Source: Neokomagataea thailandica NBRC 106555 | Lineage (GTDB): Bacteria > Pseudomonadota > Alphaproteobacteria > Acetobacterales > Acetobacteraceae | Length of the DNA stretch: 64,000 nucleotides | NCBI RefSeq assembly: GCF_001598495.1 | Contig: NZ_BCZB01000003.1 | Span: 1 to 64,000, forward strand | Reading direction: 5' to 3' | Shown here: positions 1-8,578 of the stretch, one piece after another | How the letters are laid out: each line of letters starts with the position of its first letter | How positions within the stretch are numbered: position 1 is the stretch's first letter | Notes under the pieces: generated by a model | Seen by the model: the letters and a program-made list of their open reading frames with translations, nothing else | What the model was told of the DNA's origin: nothing | Databases searched by the model: none | Made by a program: the position numbers and the translations under genes

Positions 1-284
1 CAGACCGTGCGCAGTTTATCTGTCAGGCGCAGTCAGTGAATATCTTCTTGCCGGCGGATGTTCATAAGCGTGATTTGCATCAGATCCACTTCCAAGCATG
101 GAAGAAGGGTTTGAAATCATTGTATTATTGCCGCTCTTTGTCCATTCAGCGTGCTGACGCCGTGTCAACGCTGGCGCTGAAAACGGATATTATGGAAGAT
201 GAGGATGACGCCTTGACCCCAGAAGCTGCGCCCAAGGGGCCAGCGAGTACGGGTGATTATGATGAATGCCTGTCTTGCCAGTAA
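1..284 (+). CDS. nrdA: Ribonucleoside-diphosphate reductase alpha subunit, C-terminal fragment
   Basis: This is the 3' end of the catalytic subunit of class I ribonucleotide reductase, which reduces ribonucleotides to deoxyribonucleotides in the cytosol. The reading frame is open from base 3 to a TAA at 282-284, so the gene starts outside the window. The visible part carries the family's C-terminal segment (QSVNIFLPAD, WKKGLKSLYYCRS) and ends in a mobile tail with a cysteine pair (ECLSCQ). In this family the tail cysteines re-reduce the active site from thioredoxin or glutaredoxin. nrdB follows about 200 bp downstream on the same strand, the usual pairing. The product call is secure; only the start is missing. 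Confidence 0.93.
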   Translation, partial: DRAQFICQAQSVNIFLPADVHKRDLHQIHFQAWKKGLKSLYYCRSLSIQRADAVSTLALKTDIMEDEDDALTPEAAPKGPASTGDYDECLSCQ

Positions 285-486
285 AAAAGTGAGGGCATGA
301 CAAGAGGAACTCGCTTCGAGCGTAAGAGCGGGTTTTCTCTTGCCTACGTATATGCCGGGTGCCTTGAGCGTAGTGTTCAGGCGAATGGTATGAATAGAAT
401 GTATGGATGCACAGTTTGCGCGCATGGGGCTTGGTGGTTTGAGGGGCCTTGTGATGGACGTGTTGTGTTGATGAGGAGAGACGGTG

Positions 487-1506
487 ATGACAAACCCGAC
501 TGAGAACAGCAAGGCAGCTCCAGAAGAGCGGTTTGATTTGATGACGGCAAATCCTGTGTATAAGCCGTTTCGTTATCCTTGGGCTTATGATGCGTGGTTG
601 ACCCAGCAGCGCGTGCACTGGCTGCCGGAAGAAGTGCCGCTTGCCGATGACGTGAAGGATTGGCACCGCACGCTGACAGAATCTGAGCAGCATCTGGTAA
701 CACAGATTTTCCGCTTCTTCACGCAAGCGGATGTGGAAGTGAACTCTGCTTACATGAAGTATTACAGTCAGGTCTTTAAGCCGACTGAAGTGCTTATGAT
801 GTTGTCGTCCTTCTCAAACATTGAGACGGTGCATATTGCAGCATATTCTCATCTTCTCGATACGATTGGTATGCCTGAGACTGAATACTCAGCATTCCTG
901 AAGTATAAGGAGATGAAGGATAAGTATGATTTCATGCAGTCCTTCAACATTAACTCCAAGCGTGAAATTGCCAAGACGATGGCGGCGTTTGGGGCCTTTA
1001 TGGAGGGGCTTCAGCTTTTCGCATCCTTTGCAATTTTATTGAACTTCCCGCGCTTCAATAAATTGAAGGGTATGGGGCAAATTGTGACCTGGTCTGTGCG
1101 TGATGAAACGCTGCACTGCCTGTCCATGATTCGTCTCTTCCGGACCTTTGTGCGTGAAAATCGTGAGATCTGGACGGAAGATTTCCGTGAAGAGCTCGTG
1201 CAGATTTGCCGTACAACGGTTGAGCATGAAGATGCCTTTATTGATCTGGCCTTTGAGATGGGCGCTGTGGAGGGGCTCTCTGCGGATGATGTGAAGAAAT
1301 ATATTCGTTTCATTGCAGATCGCCGTTTGACGCAGCTTGGCTTGGAGACATTCTACGGTGTGGAAGAAAACCCATTGCCGTGGATTGATCACATGCTGAA
1401 CGCTGTTGAGCATGCAAACTTCTTCGAAAACCGCTCTACGGAATACTCGCGCGCATCAACGGCCGGTAGCTGGGAAGATGCGTTTGAAGGTAATGTGTTC
1501 GAGTAA
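487..1506 (+). CDS. nrdB: Ribonucleoside-diphosphate reductase beta subunit (R2)
   Basis: This is the small, radical-storing subunit of class I ribonucleotide reductase and the partner of the nrdA fragment upstream. About 339 residues, normal for the short R2 type. The di-iron ligand motifs are visible: the ExxH of NIETVHIAAY, a glutamate in FMEGLQLF and the ExxH of RDETLHC. A tyrosine in AAYSHL sits where the E. coli radical tyrosine lies, so a tyrosyl-radical enzyme is expected. An AGGAGAG at 474-480 suits ATG 487 better than GTG 484. The nrdA-nrdB spacer of about 200 bp contains no convincing gene. Class I reductase needs oxygen and no cobalamin, so this step does not depend on the B12 locus further along. 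Confidence 0.95.
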   Translation: MTNPTENSKAAPEERFDLMTANPVYKPFRYPWAYDAWLTQQRVHWLPEEVPLADDVKDWHRTLTESEQHLVTQIFRFFTQADVEVNSAYMKYYSQVFKPTEVLMMLSSFSNIETVHIAAYSHLLDTIGMPETEYSAFLKYKEMKDKYDFMQSFNINSKREIAKTMAAFGAFMEGLQLFASFAILLNFPRFNKLKGMGQIVTWSVRDETLHCLSMIRLFRTFVRENREIWTEDFREELVQICRTTVEHEDAFIDLAFEMGAVEGLSADDVKKYIRFIADRRLTQLGLETFYGVEENPLPWIDHMLNAVEHANFFENRSTEYSRASTAGSWEDAFEGNVFE

Positions 1507-1518
1507 ACAAGGTGTGTT

Positions 1519-1542
1519 CCCTCTCATCATAAGGTGAGGGGG
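1519..1542. terminator. Hairpin between convergent nrdB and methyltransferase genes
   Basis: CCCTCTCA (1519-1526) pairs with TGAGGGGG (1535-1542), an 8-bp stem with one G-T pair around an 8-base loop. It lies just after the nrdB stop and overlaps the stop of the convergent gene, so it could end both transcripts. There is no T-run on either side, so it is weak as an intrinsic terminator. Confidence 0.35.
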
Positions 1543-2303
1543 GCGCCATCTCTTAGAATGCTGTCGGCTTCGGGCGTGAAGCTGTTTTGGGCGGTGTGTA
1601 GTACCAGACCGGGCAGCATTCTAAAGGCTGCTTTTCCAGCAAAAATTGCTTGTAAAATAATAAGCTTGGCTTCGTGCTGAGGGCGGGGCCATAGAGGAAA
1701 TAACTTTATGGAGCCGCACCCGTTCTGGCGGAGTGTCATGCAGGCGCGGTCTGTTAGGCTGCTGTGCAGAATGGTGGTGAGTGTGCCACCGGGTAAAACC
1801 CATTTTGTAAGGCAAGTGAGCCATTCTTCGGGTGTGATGTGCTCTGTGCGTAAGGCTAGGTTGCGGCGTGCGTCTGGTGATACTTTGCCATTTGGTGCGT
1901 ACCATGGCGGGTTTGAGATTACGTGGTGAAAGCGGCCATTAGCATTGGGAGCCATGTGTCTCAGCCGTATAGGAAGTGAGGGGACGCGGCCGAGAAGGAC
2001 GTGGCTTTGATCTCGTTTGATGCCATTTAAACGTAAATTACGGCGCGCTAATAGAGCCGTTGCCGGGTCTGCTTCGATACCGATGCACCGTAAGGTGGGG
2101 CTGCGCGCGGTCAGGCAGAGCAAGCTGGGGCCAGCACCGCACCCAATGTCTAGGATGGTTTGCCCCGGACGAGCAGGGAGTGCGGCGGCCAAGAGAATGG
2201 GCTCTATGCCAGTGCGGTAACCTTGAGCAAATTGTTCATAGCGCAGGCGGCCATTGAGGAGGGTTCCCGCACGTAAATGTGAAGGCTGTGAACTGTGCAT
2301 CAT
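1527..2303 (-). CDS. TrmN6-like SAM-dependent methyltransferase
   Basis: This looks like an N6-adenine methyltransferase of the tRNA1(Val) (A37) type, a cytosolic enzyme that uses S-adenosylmethionine. The SAM-binding loop ILDIGCGAG appears in the first quarter and the NPPW catalytic motif of N6-adenine/amino methyltransferases near the middle. The N-terminal segment, with a GYRTGIEPILLAAA stretch, is typical of this family. The frame could begin at a TTG 24 bases further out, but ATG 2303 is preferred; no good ribosome site is visible at either. It converges on nrdB. The family is clear, but the exact substrate (tRNA or a ribosomal target) cannot be read from sequence alone. Confidence 0.75.
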   Translation of the reverse strand: MMHSSQPSHLRAGTLLNGRLRYEQFAQGYRTGIEPILLAAALPARPGQTILDIGCGAGPSLLCLTARSPTLRCIGIEADPATALLARRNLRLNGIKRDQSHVLLGRVPSLPIRLRHMAPNANGRFHHVISNPPWYAPNGKVSPDARRNLALRTEHITPEEWLTCLTKWVLPGGTLTTILHSSLTDRACMTLRQNGCGSIKLFPLWPRPQHEAKLIILQAIFAGKAAFRMLPGLVLHTAQNSFTPEADSILRDGAPLTL

Positions 2304-2487
2304 CACGCTTATGGTTTGTTTACGCAAAGTAGCGTAGAATTTCGGTTCGGATTAGGCGTTCTCTTTCGTTCTGGCGTTGCATGGGTTGTTTTCTATGTCT
2401 AGACCGGAAGGACGTTATAGGGGTGCGGTGTGGTTCGTATGATCGTTCCGTTACCTGATTGTTGTATGGTATCTGGAGTTATAACCT

Positions 2488-3594
2488 TTGGACACTGCTT
2501 CCACGGATGCAGCGAACATTCCTAGCGCTTCTGCTTCAAGCGGTGCGGGACATGTCGGGCAGTCGAGCACTGATATGCCTTCGGGGGGAAAGACCTCTGG
2601 TGGTGAAAATGCACTTTCCGCTTTGTTGTCTTATTTAAAGGACGACATGCAGGCTTGTAACCGCGCTATTGTTGAGCGGATGCAAAGTCCGGTGCCACTT
2701 ATTCCGCAATTAGGGGCACATTTGGTGGCCGCGGGTGGCAAGCGTTTACGGCCTTTATTAACGCTAGCATCAGCCCATTTATGTGGTTATGAGCCAGGTC
2801 CAGACCGTCAGCGTCATGTTGGGTTGGCAGCATGTGTGGAATTTATCCATACGGCGACGTTGTTGCATGATGATGTGGTGGATGAGAGTGTGTTGCGGCG
2901 CGGCTTAGCGTCTGCCAATGCGGTCTTTGGTAATAAGGCGTCTGTTCTCGTTGGGGATTTCTTGTTTGCGCGCTCATTCCAGCTGATGACGGCTGATGGT
3001 AGTTTGCGGGTGATGGAAATTCTTTCGGGTGCGTCGGCGACGATTGCTGAGGGCGAAGTTCTGCAAATGGTGGTGCAGAATGACCTCTCTACGCCGATGG
3101 AGCGTTATCTTGAGGTTATCCACGGGAAAACGGCGGCGCTTTTTGCTGCGGCGTGTCGCGTTGGGGCTGTGATTGCCGAGCGTTCAGAGCGGGATGAATT
3201 GGCTTTGGATGCGTTCGGAACCAATCTGGGGATGGCGTTCCAACTGGTTGATGATGCGCTGGATTATGCGGCAGATCAGCAGGTTCTGGGTAAGACGGTC
3301 GGTGATGATTTCCGCGAAGGAAAGATCACGCTGCCTGTGTTGGCCGCTTATAATGCGGGTAATACCGAAGAGCGTTTGTTCTGGGAGCGTGTGATTGGTC
3401 GTGCTGAGCAGACGGAAGATGATCTGTTCCATGCTTTGGATCTGATTGCCAAGACGGGTGCTATTCACACAACGATTGAGCGTGCGCGCCAATATGCGGA
3501 TGCTGCTGTTGAAGCGCTTCAGGTTTTTCCTGAGAGTGAAATTCGCCGTTTGATGGCGGAGACGGTACAGTTTACGGTGGATCGAGCGCGGTAA
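2488..3594 (+). CDS. ispB: Long-chain polyprenyl diphosphate synthase (octa-/decaprenyl type)
   Basis: It condenses isopentenyl diphosphate onto an allylic primer to build the isoprenoid tail of ubiquinone. About 368 residues. Both aspartate-rich motifs of trans-prenyltransferases are present: LLHDDVVDE (first DDxxD) and LVDDALD (second), along with GGKRLRP for isopentenyl diphosphate binding and GEVLQM/HGKTAALF between them. The first roughly 40 residues are a low-complexity Ser/Gly/Ala extension outside the domain. The start is TTG 2488, supported by GGAG at 2475-2478; no ATG fits the domain boundary. Acetic acid bacteria make Q9 or Q10; chain length cannot be judged here. A strong hairpin follows the stop. 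Confidence 0.88.
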   Translation: MDTASTDAANIPSASASSGAGHVGQSSTDMPSGGKTSGGENALSALLSYLKDDMQACNRAIVERMQSPVPLIPQLGAHLVAAGGKRLRPLLTLASAHLCGYEPGPDRQRHVGLAACVEFIHTATLLHDDVVDESVLRRGLASANAVFGNKASVLVGDFLFARSFQLMTADGSLRVMEILSGASATIAEGEVLQMVVQNDLSTPMERYLEVIHGKTAALFAAACRVGAVIAERSERDELALDAFGTNLGMAFQLVDDALDYAADQQVLGKTVGDDFREGKITLPVLAAYNAGNTEERLFWERVIGRAEQTEDDLFHALDLIAKTGAIHTTIERARQYADAAVEALQVFPESEIRRLMAETVQFTVDRAR

Positions 3595-3621
3595 GCGTCA
3601 GCAGTATTGCTGTGTTTCATG

Positions 3622-3651
3622 AAAAAGCCCGGCTCAATGAGCCGGGCTTTT
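3622..3651. terminator. Strong bidirectional intrinsic terminator
   Basis: A near-perfect GC-rich inverted repeat (GCCCGGCTC / GAGCCGGGC) with a 3-base loop is flanked by an A-run on the left and a T-run on the right. It therefore has the form of an intrinsic terminator in both directions. It sits between the convergent polyprenyl synthase and M61 peptidase genes. Confidence 0.9.
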
Positions 3652-3656
3652 GTGTT

Positions 3657-5606
3657 TTAGCGCGGAGTGTAAATGGCGCTCAGGCGATCTGGAGTGCCGT
3701 TAAGGCGCTCAAGATGTGGGTAACGGAGGCCATCATGATATGGGATAGCAACCGTAGTAATGTGGTCATCTGATTTTACGACGAGACGAATATCTTGCTT
3801 GCTATGCTGAGCATCCGTAATGGCCTGTTTGAGGCGCTTTGGAGTGAAGCTCAGATCGTTGACGGCTAAAATGACTTGGCCAGAGTTGATGCCTGCTTTG
3901 AAGGCTGGGCTGTTCCAATGGACGCGCAATGCTGTGCCATTAGCACGTACAAGCATACCCAAAGAGAAGGTTAAATCTGCGCTATGGCGTGCGCCTTCGA
4001 TAGTTTTGATGAAGGATGTGGGCTTGTCGGTGTAAACGAGCTTATAGCCGCCATTCGTCAGGCCATCGAGCGGAGCATGGGGCTGAATTTTATCAAGGCG
4101 ATCATGCAGGAACTTAGCCCAGTCATAAGGCTGCACAGCGTTGAGTGTCTTCACGACATCATCAAAGTTATAAGGGCTAACGATGAAGCTGCCATTATTG
4201 GTGCTGAAGAAAGCTTTCGCAAAATCATCGAGTGATTTGTGATCATTGGACAGCTTACGGATTAAGGAATCAGCATCCAGCCAGACGAGTTGTCCTTCAA
4301 CATAGTAATCTTCAGAACGCTGCCAGTCACGCCATGACAAGGGAGCGCGCTGTGCGATTATGGGGTCATTGGTTGTGTCTTCCAAGGGGCGCCATAGGCG
4401 GCCAGTCTGGTTGTCATATGTGGCGGCCATATAGGCTAGGGCTTCAAAGCCTTGCTCTTTGGTCACGAGGCCAGAGCGAGCGGCAAGGACATTGCCCCAA
4501 TATTGGGTTTGGCCTTCATAGACCCATAGAAGAGAATCACGCTGTGGGTAGTTGAAGTTTGGTGCCCAAAGGTCTGCGGGACGACGATATTTGCCGTTCC
4601 ATGAATGTGTGAATTCATGTGCCAGAAGGTCACGGCCGGGGAAGGTTTGATCCCATTCGGTGAAATAGCCCGTTTCAGCGCTATTCTCGCTGGACTGATG
4701 GTGTTCAAGACCGATGCCGCCAAGTTCGTCGGTCAGGGCGAGTAGGAAATCATAATGATCGTAATGGTGTGAGTTGAATAATACGGTCGCTTGTTTGACG
4801 AGGTTCCGATGCGCGTCCACCTGTGCAGGTGTTGCTTCAAGGGATTCTGCATCGTCAGCGACGACATCTAGGCTAACAGGCACATGGTCTGGGCCGGTGA
4901 TGTCAAACTTGCGGAAGTAGCGCCCGACATACAACGGGGAGTCGACCAGTGTGTTGTATGTGGTGGGGTTGAAATGTGTGACGTCACCATAGGTGGAAGC
5001 GCGCAGGGCCGTACCAATTTTCCAGCCATGGGGAACGCGAACGCTGGGGTTCACGGTAATGTTGCGTGAGAAATAACCCGCAGGATAGAGGGAGACCTGG
5101 TTCCACTGTACGTTCACGATAGAGGGCGTTACGGTCACGCGGCCTTGGCTATCTGTGACGGGGGTGAGGAGCTGGAAGTTTAGGTCCAGTTTGGTGGTGG
5201 TGTGGTCAACTGGAATGTGGAACGCGGCGACGTTTACCGTGTCACGCTTCCAGCCAATATCTTTTCCATTGCTATGAACGCGTAGGTCACCAAACTGGCT
5301 AAGAACGCCTGTTGGGGAGTGATCACCAGGGATCCACATCGGGAAGAACAGCACCATATCGCCTGCGCGTGCTGCATCTTGTGGGACGGGAATGGTTTCG
5401 TGAATGTTGAGCGCACGATGTGTCGTGTCAGTGGCGTCAACATCAACGGTCAAAGTACCGGGGAATGGGTGGTCAACCGGGTTAGGGATAGTATTGGGAA
5501 GGGGGAGAGGCTGCGGTTGAGGCTGGCTGGATTGAGCAGTTGCAATGGTGGGTGCCGTGAGGGCACTTGCCAATGTGAGAGCCGTGAGAAAGCGGCGTGA
5601 AATCAT
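3657..5606 (-). CDS. Secreted M61-family metallopeptidase with C-terminal PDZ domain
   Basis: A zinc aminopeptidase-like protein of family M61 (glycyl aminopeptidase type), 649 residues, probably periplasmic. A Sec signal peptide (ISRRFLTALTL..., cleavage near ATAQ) and a Pro/Gln-rich linker come first, then the beta-rich N-terminal domain. The catalytic region has GLEHHQSS, the zinc motif HEFTHSWNGK and the downstream glutamate in VYEGQTQYW. A PDZ-like segment lies near the C-terminus (LGMLVRANG through AGINSGQVILAVN). The gene stands alone between a strong terminator and a histidine phosphatase. Physiological substrates of bacterial M61 enzymes are mostly unknown. An inverted repeat lies just upstream of its start. 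Confidence 0.85.
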   Translation of the reverse strand: MISRRFLTALTLASALTAPTIATAQSSQPQPQPLPLPNTIPNPVDHPFPGTLTVDVDATDTTHRALNIHETIPVPQDAARAGDMVLFFPMWIPGDHSPTGVLSQFGDLRVHSNGKDIGWKRDTVNVAAFHIPVDHTTTKLDLNFQLLTPVTDSQGRVTVTPSIVNVQWNQVSLYPAGYFSRNITVNPSVRVPHGWKIGTALRASTYGDVTHFNPTTYNTLVDSPLYVGRYFRKFDITGPDHVPVSLDVVADDAESLEATPAQVDAHRNLVKQATVLFNSHHYDHYDFLLALTDELGGIGLEHHQSSENSAETGYFTEWDQTFPGRDLLAHEFTHSWNGKYRRPADLWAPNFNYPQRDSLLWVYEGQTQYWGNVLAARSGLVTKEQGFEALAYMAATYDNQTGRLWRPLEDTTNDPIIAQRAPLSWRDWQRSEDYYVEGQLVWLDADSLIRKLSNDHKSLDDFAKAFFSTNNGSFIVSPYNFDDVVKTLNAVQPYDWAKFLHDRLDKIQPHAPLDGLTNGGYKLVYTDKPTSFIKTIEGARHSADLTFSLGMLVRANGTALRVHWNSPAFKAGINSGQVILAVNDLSFTPKRLKQAITDAQHSKQDIRLVVKSDDHITTVAIPYHDGLRYPHLERLNGTPDRLSAIYTPR

Positions 5607-5630
5607 TAGGGCATTCCTGCATTAAAATCG

Positions 5631-5653
5631 TACAGTTATGATTTATAGCTGTA
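5631..5653. promoter_or_regulatory. Inverted repeat upstream of the M61 peptidase gene
   Basis: TACAGTTAT (5631-5639) and ATAGCTGTA (5645-5653) form 9-base arms with one mismatch around GATTT, centred about 35 bases ahead of the peptidase start. The position fits an operator, but no regulator is identifiable. Confidence 0.3.
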
Positions 5654-5709
5654 TGATGTGGATTGCGCCAATTATGATTCAGTAGCGGATTGAAAAAATA
5701 TTCCGGTGT

Positions 5710-6321
5710 TTAAGTTGGGGTTGTGGCTTTATGCACAGAGAAAACGGTGACATCCCATGTATTGTCTGTTGGCGTTATATGCATGGGTGTGGCGTTGGGA
5801 ATGCGGACATTAATGTCGAGGCCCATACCAGCGCGCAGGCCACGATAAAGGGCTCCATGTGCAACAATCAGTGGTGTGCCGGTTTCTAATGCGCGGTTGG
5901 TCGCTGCGACGGAACGTTTCGTAAGATCAGCAAAGCTTTCGGCGCCTTCAGGCTTATAGCCTTTATAGATCCACGGTTCGTACCAGTCTCCTAGTTCCTT
6001 GCCTTCGAGAATACCGAAACAGACTTCTTTGAAACCGGGATCGGCCGAGAGGGGGAGTGTGATGCCGTGTCGCTTAAAAATTGCTTTTTGGGCGTATTCT
6101 GCCGTTGTGAAAGCGCGGGAAAGGGGGGAGGCCACGATATGGTCAAACGGGCGTTTCCCGTCATCAAATAAGGTGGCCAAGAAGGCACCAGCGCTTTCTG
6201 CTTGTGCGAGGCCAGTTGCATTCAAAGGGATGTCCGTATGCCCCTGCGCCAGTCCTTGGAGGTTCCAGTCGGTTTGTCCGTGACGGAGATACCAGTAGGG
6301 GCGAGGCGTAATGGAGGTCAT
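5710..6321 (-). CDS. Histidine phosphatase superfamily protein
   Basis: A cytosolic phosphatase or phosphoglycerate-mutase-like protein of about 203 residues. The phosphohistidine motif LRHGQTDWN is close to the N-terminus, an ASPLSRAFTTA segment supplies the phosphate-pocket arginine, and the second catalytic histidine is in IVAHGALYRG. The long open frame runs back to 6405 and into prs, but ATG 6321 places the RHG motif at the normal distance from the start and avoids the overlap. It lies 40 bases downstream of prs on the same strand, so the two may be co-transcribed. Nothing in the sequence fixes the substrate, so no symbol is given. Confidence 0.8.
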   Translation of the reverse strand: MTSITPRPYWYLRHGQTDWNLQGLAQGHTDIPLNATGLAQAESAGAFLATLFDDGKRPFDHIVASPLSRAFTTAEYAQKAIFKRHGITLPLSADPGFKEVCFGILEGKELGDWYEPWIYKGYKPEGAESFADLTKRSVAATNRALETGTPLIVAHGALYRGLRAGMGLDINVRIPNATPMHITPTDNTWDVTVFSVHKATTPT

Positions 6322-6361
6322 AAGAGTATAAACTTCCAGAGGCGGAGAGGCGTGACGGAAA

Positions 6362-7294
6362 TCAGTCGAACAGCGACGATACGGAGCTTTCATCCGCGAC
6401 GGCACTCATAGCGCGGGCGAGGAGATTGGCTGTCGTGATTTGACGGATGTTCGGTGTCTCTCTCAGGGTTTCGGTCGCGGGGATGCTATCCGTTAGGGTT
6501 AGCATGTTGAGAGGACTATTTTTGACCTTTTCACAGGCATTGCCAGTCAAAACCCCGTGTGTGACGTAGGCTTCTACGCCGGCGGCACCGCGCTTCATGA
6601 GGGCTTCGGCGGCGTTACACAAGGAGCCGCCACTATCGACGATGTCATCCACGAGAACGCAGTAGCGGCCAGAGACATCACCGATAACGTTCATGACTTC
6701 GGAGACACCAGCGCGTTCACGGCGTTTATCAATGATTGCGAGATCAACGTTGAGACGTTGCGCTAACTGCCGTGCGCGTACCACGCCGCCGACATCAGGT
6801 GAGACGATCATCAATTCGCGGTTGGGGAGGCGTGCGAGGAGATCGCGGACGAAGAGTGGGGCTGCGTATAGGTTATCCGTAGGGATGTCGAAGAAACCTT
6901 GAATCTGCATAGCGTGCAGATCCATCGTCAAAATACGGTTTGCGCCGGCTTCGGTGAGGAGGTTAGCGACCAATTTTGCGCTGATGGGGGTACGTGGGCC
7001 GGATTTACGATCCTGACGTGCATAGCCAAAGTACGGCATGACGGCCGTGACGCGGCGGGCCGAGCCACGGCGTAGGGCATCCAGCATGACCAGCAATTCC
7101 ATTAGGTGGTCATTGGTGGGCATGCAGGTGCTTTGAATAACGAACACGTCTTCACCGCGTACGTTTTCTTGGATCTCGACAAAGACCTCACCATCGGCAA
7201 AGCGCTTGACGACGGTCTTGCACAAAGGAAGGCGTAATTCGTTTGCAACCGCGCGGGCAAGCGGCAGGTTACTGTTGCAGGCAACGATTTTCAT
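6362..7294 (-). CDS. prs: Ribose-phosphate pyrophosphokinase
   Basis: It makes phosphoribosyl pyrophosphate (PRPP) from ribose 5-phosphate and ATP, the entry metabolite for purine, pyrimidine, histidine, tryptophan and NAD synthesis. 310 residues, the standard length. Visible motifs include [11 protein letters not shown] near the N-terminus, [11 protein letters not shown] (ATP-binding flexible loop), [13 protein letters not shown], and the PRPP-binding loop [12 protein letters not shown]. The start ATG 7294 gives the canonical short N-terminus. It is divergent from the GT61 gene across about 216 bp in which no other gene is visible, and the phosphatase gene follows it. Confidence 0.95.
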   Translation of the reverse strand: MKIVACNSNLPLARAVANELRLPLCKTVVKRFADGEVFVEIQENVRGEDVFVIQSTCMPTNDHLMELLVMLDALRRGSARRVTAVMPYFGYARQDRKSGPRTPISAKLVANLLTEAGANRILTMDLHAMQIQGFFDIPTDNLYAAPLFVRDLLARLPNRELMIVSPDVGGVVRARQLAQRLNVDLAIIDKRRERAGVSEVMNVIGDVSGRYCVLVDDIVDSGGSLCNAAEALMKRGAAGVEAYVTHGVLTGNACEKVKNSPLNMLTLTDSIPATETLRETPNIRQITTANLLARAMSAVADESSVSSLFD

Positions 7295-7510
7295 TCAGCA
7301 ATCTCGTCTGGGGGGTGCCGACAGGGAAGAAGGAGGGCCTTTTAACAGCGCGTGTTCTCTCTGTCATCTTCTCTGTGCGATGAAATGGTGCAGCAATGAG
7401 AGAATTACGCTGTAGGTCTGTGTTTGGTTCCGTAGTTCGGGCGTTGTTATCCTGTGGCGGAAGTGCTGTTTTGCAATGGCTGCATGTCTTTTGGATAATG
7501 GGAAAAGTGG

Positions 7511-8527
7511 ATGGCTCTGAAAAAATGTACCGGTCAGGTCGGGCGGGTCTTGTGTGTAGAGACTTCACCATCCCTGCGTGAGGCGTATGATGCGTTATGT
7601 GTGCCGCCGGGTGTGCGGGCGGAATGGGGGTTGTTTGAGCCATCGGGGCGCTGTGTGCCTGAGGCTATGACGTATAATGGTATTGGGCGTTTACACGCTG
7701 AAACATCTGCCTTGTGGTTAGATGGCGCTGTTGAGGCATGTGTCGCTCCAGGAGGGTTCGACTATGTGTATATTGGCCCTATTGAGGCACGTCATTCTTT
7801 CTTCTATCGGCGGAGTTTAGCGCGTTTTTGGGCTTTGCCCGCCATGGAGCGCCGTCGTTTAAGGCTTGTATATACGACAACGGATTGGGATGCTTTGCAG
7901 AGTGCGCCATATTTTCAGGGTATTTGTGCAGCGCTGAACTTAGAGGCGGATAATTTTTTCCGTGTTACTGAGCCGGTACGCTTTTCGCGCATTACAGTGC
8001 CGGCAGCGTCTTTTGAGGAATTGTCACTGATTCATTCTGTGCATACGGATATGATGCATATGATTGGGAAACGGTGGGTTCCGCAGGGTGCAGAAATGGC
8101 GCCGGGTCGAGTGGTGTATATTTCAAAAGAAAATTTGCCCTCGGGTAATGTGCGCGTTGGGAATGAGCGTGATATTACGAAGGTCCTGAGAGAAAGAGGG
8201 GTCGGTATTATTTTCCCGGAAACTCTTTCTTTTAGAGAACAGATCGAATTTTGGGCATCAAACCCAGTGGTTGTGGGATTTGATAACTCTTTTCTTAATA
8301 TATCGTCTCTATTTCCTCAGAGGAACATCATTAATATCGCGCATGGTATTGATATGTGGACGACGCAAATGCTCTTTGACAGTGCTAATCATAATAAAAG
8401 TGATTATATTTTTTGGGAAGAAGGGTTTGAGACAGTGGGAGCAGGAGGTGGGTTTAATATGACGCTTATGGTGAAGAACCCTGAACAGCTAGCGCATTGT
8501 ATTGTAGATTTTGCGCTAGCTCGGTAG
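7511..8527 (+). CDS. Glycosyltransferase family 61 (DUF563-like) protein
   Basis: A protein of about 338 residues that resembles the GT61/DUF563 group, whose bacterial members add sugars in surface polysaccharide synthesis. The C-terminal half carries the recognisable signature: VVYISKENLPSGN, then IIFPETLSFREQIEFWAS, then VVVGFDNSFLN. The N-terminal half is not recognisable beyond the fold. There is no signal peptide or clear membrane segment, consistent with a cytosolic enzyme. It stands alone, without a polysaccharide cluster around it, and codon use becomes more AT-rich toward the 3' end. The start is uncertain, since the ribosome site ahead of ATG 7511 is weak. Sugar donor and acceptor are unknown. 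Confidence 0.65.
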   Translation: MALKKCTGQVGRVLCVETSPSLREAYDALCVPPGVRAEWGLFEPSGRCVPEAMTYNGIGRLHAETSALWLDGAVEACVAPGGFDYVYIGPIEARHSFFYRRSLARFWALPAMERRRLRLVYTTTDWDALQSAPYFQGICAALNLEADNFFRVTEPVRFSRITVPAASFEELSLIHSVHTDMMHMIGKRWVPQGAEMAPGRVVYISKENLPSGNVRVGNERDITKVLRERGVGIIFPETLSFREQIEFWASNPVVVGFDNSFLNISSLFPQRNIINIAHGIDMWTTQMLFDSANHNKSDYIFWEEGFETVGAGGGFNMTLMVKNPEQLAHCIVDFALAR

Positions 8528-8535
8528 GGACGGGT

Positions 8536-8569
8536 GTACCCGGTCTACGGTGTTATAAAGGCCGGGTAC
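8536..8569. terminator. Inverted repeat between convergent GT61 and phosphate transporter genes
   Basis: GTACCCGGTC (8536-8545) pairs with GGCCGGGTAC (8560-8569), 10 bp with one G-T pair. It fills the short gap between two convergent genes. There is no T-run, so its role as a terminator is only likely. Confidence 0.4.
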
Positions 8570-8578
8570 GGGATGATA

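Noticed and set aside
190..726. Minus-strand open frame across the nrdA-nrdB junction
   Set aside because: It overlaps two certain genes, has no start signal and reads as low-complexity antisense sequence.
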